Assembly (NCBI RefSeq): GCF_022581195.2
Contig: NC_061452.1
Location: forward strand, 5,711,501 to 5,775,500
From: Helicoverpa zea
Lineage: Eukaryota > Arthropoda > Insecta > Lepidoptera > Noctuidae
DNA: 64,000 nucleotides
Direction of reading: 5' to 3'
Shown: positions 58,900 to 64,000 of the stretch, piece by piece
Layout of the letters: every line of letters starts with the position of its first letter
Position numbering within the stretch: position 1 is the first letter of the stretch
The notes under the pieces: generated by a model
Database searches by the model: none
What the model saw: only the letters and a program-made list of their open reading frames with translations
What the model was told of the DNA's origin: nothing
Made by a program: the position numbers and the translations under genes

Positions 58900-60757
58900 C
58901 TAACACATGAATAAGAATCTTCGCTAAAGTGTTCGCTTTACAGAGTCTGAATAACGTAAAAGGCTTTCGATTGAACAATCAAATCTTGGAGGGCTTAAGT
59001 TTATTATTCAATTATTTATTCATGTTTTCCTATACCGTATAAATCAATTTCCTCTTGTTGCTTATTGATAGCCGGTAAATAGTTAAAGATTTTTTATTAC
59101 TCATAGGGATTTTCAGGAAAATGAGTAAATTATTAAGCCTTACGAATTGAATTCCTCGTATTTTTTCCTTGAGATAAAACTTATACCTACTTTAATTTAA
59201 TAATGATTAATCAATTATCATTTTGCTATCAATTTGCCTTGTTATCCTTTGTTTAACTTGTATGTCGGTGAAAGATTTAAACTATTAGGTAACTTAATTA
59301 AATATCTAGGTAAAAACTAACGAAACATATTTAATGAAGCCGTTGCAATAAACTTTATAATATTATACAGAACTGTGAACTTCCAGATTCACAAAGACAG
59401 GGGCACAGAGTTCAAATGATTGATGTAAATGTCTAATTTGTTACACTAGACATTTACTTCACATAAAACTAGAAAACACACTGGTCAACATTTTAAGATT
59501 GTAGAAATGTCCGACCTAGTTACAAAGCCCTCCCAATATAAAAACTTCAGAATGATAGAAACAGCAAGTTCAGCAAAAAAAAAGGTTGGTGCTCCATCCA
59601 CTACAAAATACCTGAATTCAGATTGATTTCAAGGCATTAACTTGAAACGTACTACATTTCACGCCTTCCCAAATAGGGACATTCCAAATTGCTTTTACAC
59701 TGAACATCCCGAATTTCTGGGTCGTGTCGGCCAACGGAGAGATGCGATTTTTCAGAAAGCAACTGAAACGTGGGAGCGTGTTACTCAATAAAACATTTCA
59801 GGTGAAACGTGCGCTGAAGCCAAATTAGCCGAACGTGATTGTCGCGAATATTTTTATACGAGGTACCTGCGAGTTAAACAGAGAAACTAATAAAGGTGTA
59901 ACAAAATATCCGCTGTTGAATATTGAGTCGTATTATTGATAGAAATTGTTAAGTTCGGTACACACGTGCGGTAACGAACTGTGTTTGATCGTGATTTGTT
60001 TGAAAACTTTTATTTGTTTATAGAATATAGCTACTTACATACACCAGAGAAAGTCCCCACATCGCAGCCGTGCTTACATTGTGAACTAAACTTTATTAGA
60101 TTTTGTTTGTTGCGCCGTGGTCTTAAAATAAAGAAATCTGAGAACATTCGCAAACAACCAACTTAATCAAACTTGTACCCAGTTCTTATATAAAAATGTG
60201 GCATTTGTTTTTCTTGAGTTTAAGGGTGATAATATAAACTGAAATATTTTAAAGTGAAGGGTTAATTCATTAATAGCTATTTGATTCACAATGTTTACCT
60301 ATTAAAAAAGAAAATACATAAAATAGAACATAATTTACGAACCTTTGATTCCTATAAAATTATGAAAGTGTGTACGTTAATTGCGTATTTATTAACTACA
60401 ATGTAACTGAAAACAAAGTAAAGCAATTGGTTTAAAATAATACAAGCTCACGTAGAGAATGAATCATTACCGCCAACGTAAATTAATGAACAACAGTAAC
60501 GATGGAAACATTCAATAAGGTTACAAACTTAATCACTTGGTAATTACTGTTTTAACATACTACTATTAATTATGACAAACATAGTAGGCACAATGTATGT
60601 AAGTATCTACGCAATATCATTAGAAAAAATTGTTTAGGTACTTTATTCTATACTTTTTAGCATTTCCGAATTTCAGCATGATAACTTCATTTGTGTAATT
60701 CACACAAACAGAGTTATAACTAATCCGATGCTGATAGCTAGATCTTTGTAACACATA
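58900..60757. other. Upstream DNA, nothing recognised except one hairpin
   Basis: At 59425-59457 GTAAATGTCTA pairs with TAGACATTTAC around an 11-base loop. The rest is AT-rich, with no recognised gene or transposon. Confidence 0.45.
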
Positions 60758-61643
60758 GGCGTCGTCCTAATTGGCAGCGATCGCGCGATGGCACGATGCG
60801 TTTTTCATCGCACGATCAAAGTGATCGCACGATGACCTAACAGGTGTCCTAATAGATCGCGCGATGTCTATCGTGCGATGCCGTCGCTCCGTCGCGCTTA
60901 CGCCACTTTCAAATGGCTCTTTATAGAGATGCACAGTTTTTGCTGTCGGGCAATATTGCTTTAAAATTTACGTTCCTCGCAATTATATCCCATGCTCTTT
61001 CACTTTTCAACCTGTTTTTATAGTCCTCACTCTGTTTATTCCAAACAATAGGATGTAAACGTACCTACTTGGTTAATTAAATCTTCTTCGAATGTCATCT
61101 TGTGTGTAACAGAATAGCCAAACGCTTTACACGAAGAATGAAAACACAAAAAATGGCGTCCGGCCGCGAGCGAGCCGAGTACCTACTGTATGTCACTGGT
61201 GTTGGCCCTTGCCCCTTTCGTTCCGCGCCCCTCGCGCGTCGACGCATCGCGTACGTATGTAACCAATTAGGACACTCAAAAGAGATCTGTTGCTTTGATT
61301 ACATGGTCGCACGATCAAACGCATCGCACGATCAATATTAAGCATTTCATGTGCTCGCACGAACTTGCGAGGTTCAAATAGGACACTCTGATGAAATCTG
61401 TATGTTTGAACTCATCGCACGACGAGAACGCATCGCGCGATGGCGCGATGCGTTTTTCATCTAAGACGTCGTCCTAATTGACAGCGATTGTACGATGACA
61501 CGATGCGTTCTCGTCGTTCGATGAGTTCAAACATACAGATTTCATCAGAGTGTCCTATTTGAACCTCGCAAGTGAGATAGTGAGATCGTGAGATGAAAAA
61601 CGCATCGCGCCATCGTGCGATCGCTGCCAATAAGGACGACGCC
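60758..61643. mobile_element. Foldback DNA element with nested inverted repeats (ATCGCGCGAT-rich)
   Basis: The left end GGCGTCGTCCTAATTGGCAG, then CGATCGCGCGATGGCACGAT, mirrors the right end ATCGTGCGATCGCTGCCAAT, then AAGGACGACGCC. ATA stands outside both ends, a possible three-base duplication. Inside, 61363-61570 is a second inverted pair (CTTGCGAGGTTCAAATAGGA...). Its loop contains another copy of the terminal sequence (GACGTCGTCCTAATTGACAG at about 61465). The interior is packed with CGCACGAT/ATCGTGCG words. There is no transposase ORF. It looks like one family of MITE inserted into, or recombined with, another copy of itself. Confidence 0.8.
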
Positions 61644-64000
61644 ATAGACTATGGTCGATGAGGGGACGTATGGTATAATGATCAATACCAATAAGAATTA
61701 GGCGGTTATAAATAAGGAGCTAAAATAAGCAATGAGACGTTTCATTGTCATACTTGCTGTCCCAAAGAGGATAAAATTGTATTTGGAAGAAGCAGTAAAA
61801 AAAAGGAATAAAAAATGGAAAAAGCGTAAGTAATACTAACACCAACTTCCATACTCTTCAACTTTTAAGGCAAACAAGGCCCATCTAGACTAGTTAGACC
61901 AACATTCTCAAACCGTTTATAACTGAACCGTTAAATACCCTACCCTTTAGAATCTAAACTAACTTAGGGATCCAAAATCACGCACAGCTACACCACATTA
62001 CATCAGCCATACCTCATAAAGTGAAACATTACTTCGGAGAATTAAAACACATACCTACACAGATAGAAGCCTAACAACTCTGGATTTCAGTAACCTATCT
62101 ACTGTTCAGCTTACTGGAGATTGACATTAGCCCAATACTAGTAAAGTCAAATTCCTATCTCCAGATTAATAGATAGATACGTTACTGGAAGCCACCACCT
62201 ACACACACAAGTACAAATGAAACGAGAAACCAACAATAAAACGTAGGGCCCACAGACATGTGGTCACATTAAAATGCAGTTACTATGTGACCCGTAAACT
62301 GACGGACCATTATTTATTACCCCGAGGATTTTATGTTGGGGAAACAAATGAAATTGTTTTACTTATCTTCCGATACTATGCTAATGATAAAAGCATTTTA
62401 TGGTTGCTTGTTGTACTTATGGCAAATTGGTAGAATTTAATTTGAATAAAGTAATTAGAACCATAGAATAAAAAACTTTCGATCGACATATTATAAATTG
62501 AATTGTTTCAAATAATTTAAAGGACGATCATTAATTATGGGAGGTTTGAAATTCCCCTATTTAAAGATAGACACTATTATTGGTTTCCTAAATTAAAACA
62601 CCGCTGTGAAAAACAACATTTCAACTTATGACATTTTGTTTTACAAATTGATTAATAGCAAAATTAAGTGTCTTAACTTACCTTGTACTTTCACAACAAG
62701 AACATAAAAATACAGAATTATTAACACTACACTCAACATATCCATTATTAAACTGAGTTTGAACTAAAACAATGAATGCTACATGAATGAATCTACATGA
62801 TAAGGATAAATCTATTTCCCGTTTCGTTTCTGTGACCAAAATACTGATAAAAGCTAATTTGGCAGTACGCATAAACTGTTAAGTTTAAACCCCACTTTTT
62901 AAAACAATCCGATTTAAAAAAAAGTGTTTTCAGTGTTTTGTATACCTACGTCGGTTTTCATTTGTAAAAAGTTTTTTCATTTATTTATCTGTCCGTGAAT
63001 CCGAAACAGTTAATTTACCTATAAGTATTATCAGAATTATACATTACTGTATCTATAACACTGCCTCCATCAAGTTTAATTGTCTAACGACCTTCATGTT
63101 ATCCACCGACCCACAGTCGAAATGTTCTCAGATCCCCAGACATACCTAGTTCGAATACCAAACATGACGCCGCACTACAATTAAATCAACGAAGCGAACC
63201 ATCGACATTCTCAAATCCATGACTATTAATCCTATAGACTGGGTAATGTGTCTACCTTAAGTCTGCAGACCGCCTTGTACTGCATTAACGTAAATCTGAT
63301 AATATACCTCGCTACAAGGACAACCCTTTGAATAGATTTTCAAAGACTACAATAAGGTTCAAGTCCGATGTTCCAAAGCAACGGAGATTATATAACGCTG
63401 AGCTTGTGACAGAACTAATGCTCTTTGTACAGAATATTAAGTTCAATAATTAAAACCCTTTATGTCATCGGGTGGGTTTATCCCGAATTTAATAATAGAG
63501 GAGCGATGATGGCTGTGTGACGTCGACGCACGATTAGGCGCTCAAGACATTGTACATGTGTGAATTAATTTATTCGAATATTAACTAGTTCTGCAGTTTG
63601 CCATTGCAATATTGACCCTTTTTAAGTTATTCTTTAAACTGCTACGGAGCCTGCTATTGCAGCTTTAAAAGGATACACTTTTAAATTATCACAAAAAATA
63701 GTACTTTAGGTACTTATAAAAATATACATTTAATCATAATACATGGCCTACATGATAGGTACGTATAATGTAGTAAAAGTTTAGATGCAATCTCTGTGAC
63801 TGATCTCATACATAATTATTTGTATAAGCTCATAAAACGTGAATTGAAAAAAAAAACAGGAATTGCAGATGGCGACTGAAAAAAATCTTATAGGAAGCTC
63901 ACAGTACTGAAATGTATGCATCAGGTAAATAAGAAATATGGTGCCAAGAAATAAAAGTTGGGGTTTGCAAAATTGCTCTATCCCATAATTTTCGTAGTGT
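61644..64000. other. Unrecognised AT-rich upstream DNA
   Basis: No gene, RNA or transposon is recognised from the foldback element to the end of the window. ORFs are few and short (the longest, at 62678-62872 on the minus strand, has no motif). Confidence 0.45.

Overview
The window looks like nuclear DNA of a moth or butterfly (Lepidoptera, probably noctuid-like). It is AT-rich and intron-dominated, with no operons or long ORFs. It is sprinkled with repeats typical of that order: tRNA-derived SINEs ending in TGATGATG, retroposons beginning CTAGCTTxTGCC and ending TATAATATTAGTATAGAT, Helitrons beginning TCTATAxATATA and ending CTAG, and short TIR elements. No species can be named from the sequence alone.

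The one host gene I can support lies on the minus strand and is transcribed from right to left. A signal-peptide exon at 57487-57571 ends in a GTAAGT donor in phase 1. After about 14.4 kb, a 123-base exon at 42950-43072, symmetric phase 1-1, encodes one complete LDL-receptor class A repeat with all six cysteines and the calcium-binding acidic residues. The phases match, so direct splicing would place the repeat a few residues after the signal peptide. That is the expected N-terminal layout of an LDL-receptor/LRP-family endocytic receptor; the repeat is most like the first repeat of LRP1, but the subfamily is not proven. CpG-rich DNA at about 57700-58010 and 58440-58850 is the likely promoter region. 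Sequence left of 42950 should be later introns, plus any exons I failed to recognise.

Layout: 1-5456, unrecognised, with two GC-rich islands. 5457-6897, a 1.44 kb element with ~200-base terminal inverted repeats and GC-rich cargo. 6898-14653, unrecognised. 14654-14984, a mariner-like MITE. 17769-18167, a full-length SINE between 21-base target duplications. 19672-20000, a LINE 3' fragment. 22279-24045, a cluster of SINE and retroposon pieces. 27119-28373, two TIR elements. 28821-29620, a Helitron-like element with a 122-base minisatellite. 29835-30497, an insertion between 17-base duplications, followed by another SINE. 32485-32545, a LINE tail. 34121-35222, a retroposon cluster. 40145-40560, a complete short Helitron. 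42950-43072, the LDLa exon. 43073-57486, intron with several hairpins and one strong unidentified exon candidate (53515-53732). 57487-58900, first coding exon and CpG-rich upstream DNA. 60758-61643, a nested foldback element.

Apart from the receptor gene, three or four open, splice-flanked segments look coding but match nothing I recognise. They are given low confidence. I found no rRNA, CRISPR array, operon or defence/biosynthetic system. The most interesting content is the receptor gene's N-terminus and the variety of non-autonomous transposons with intact boundaries.
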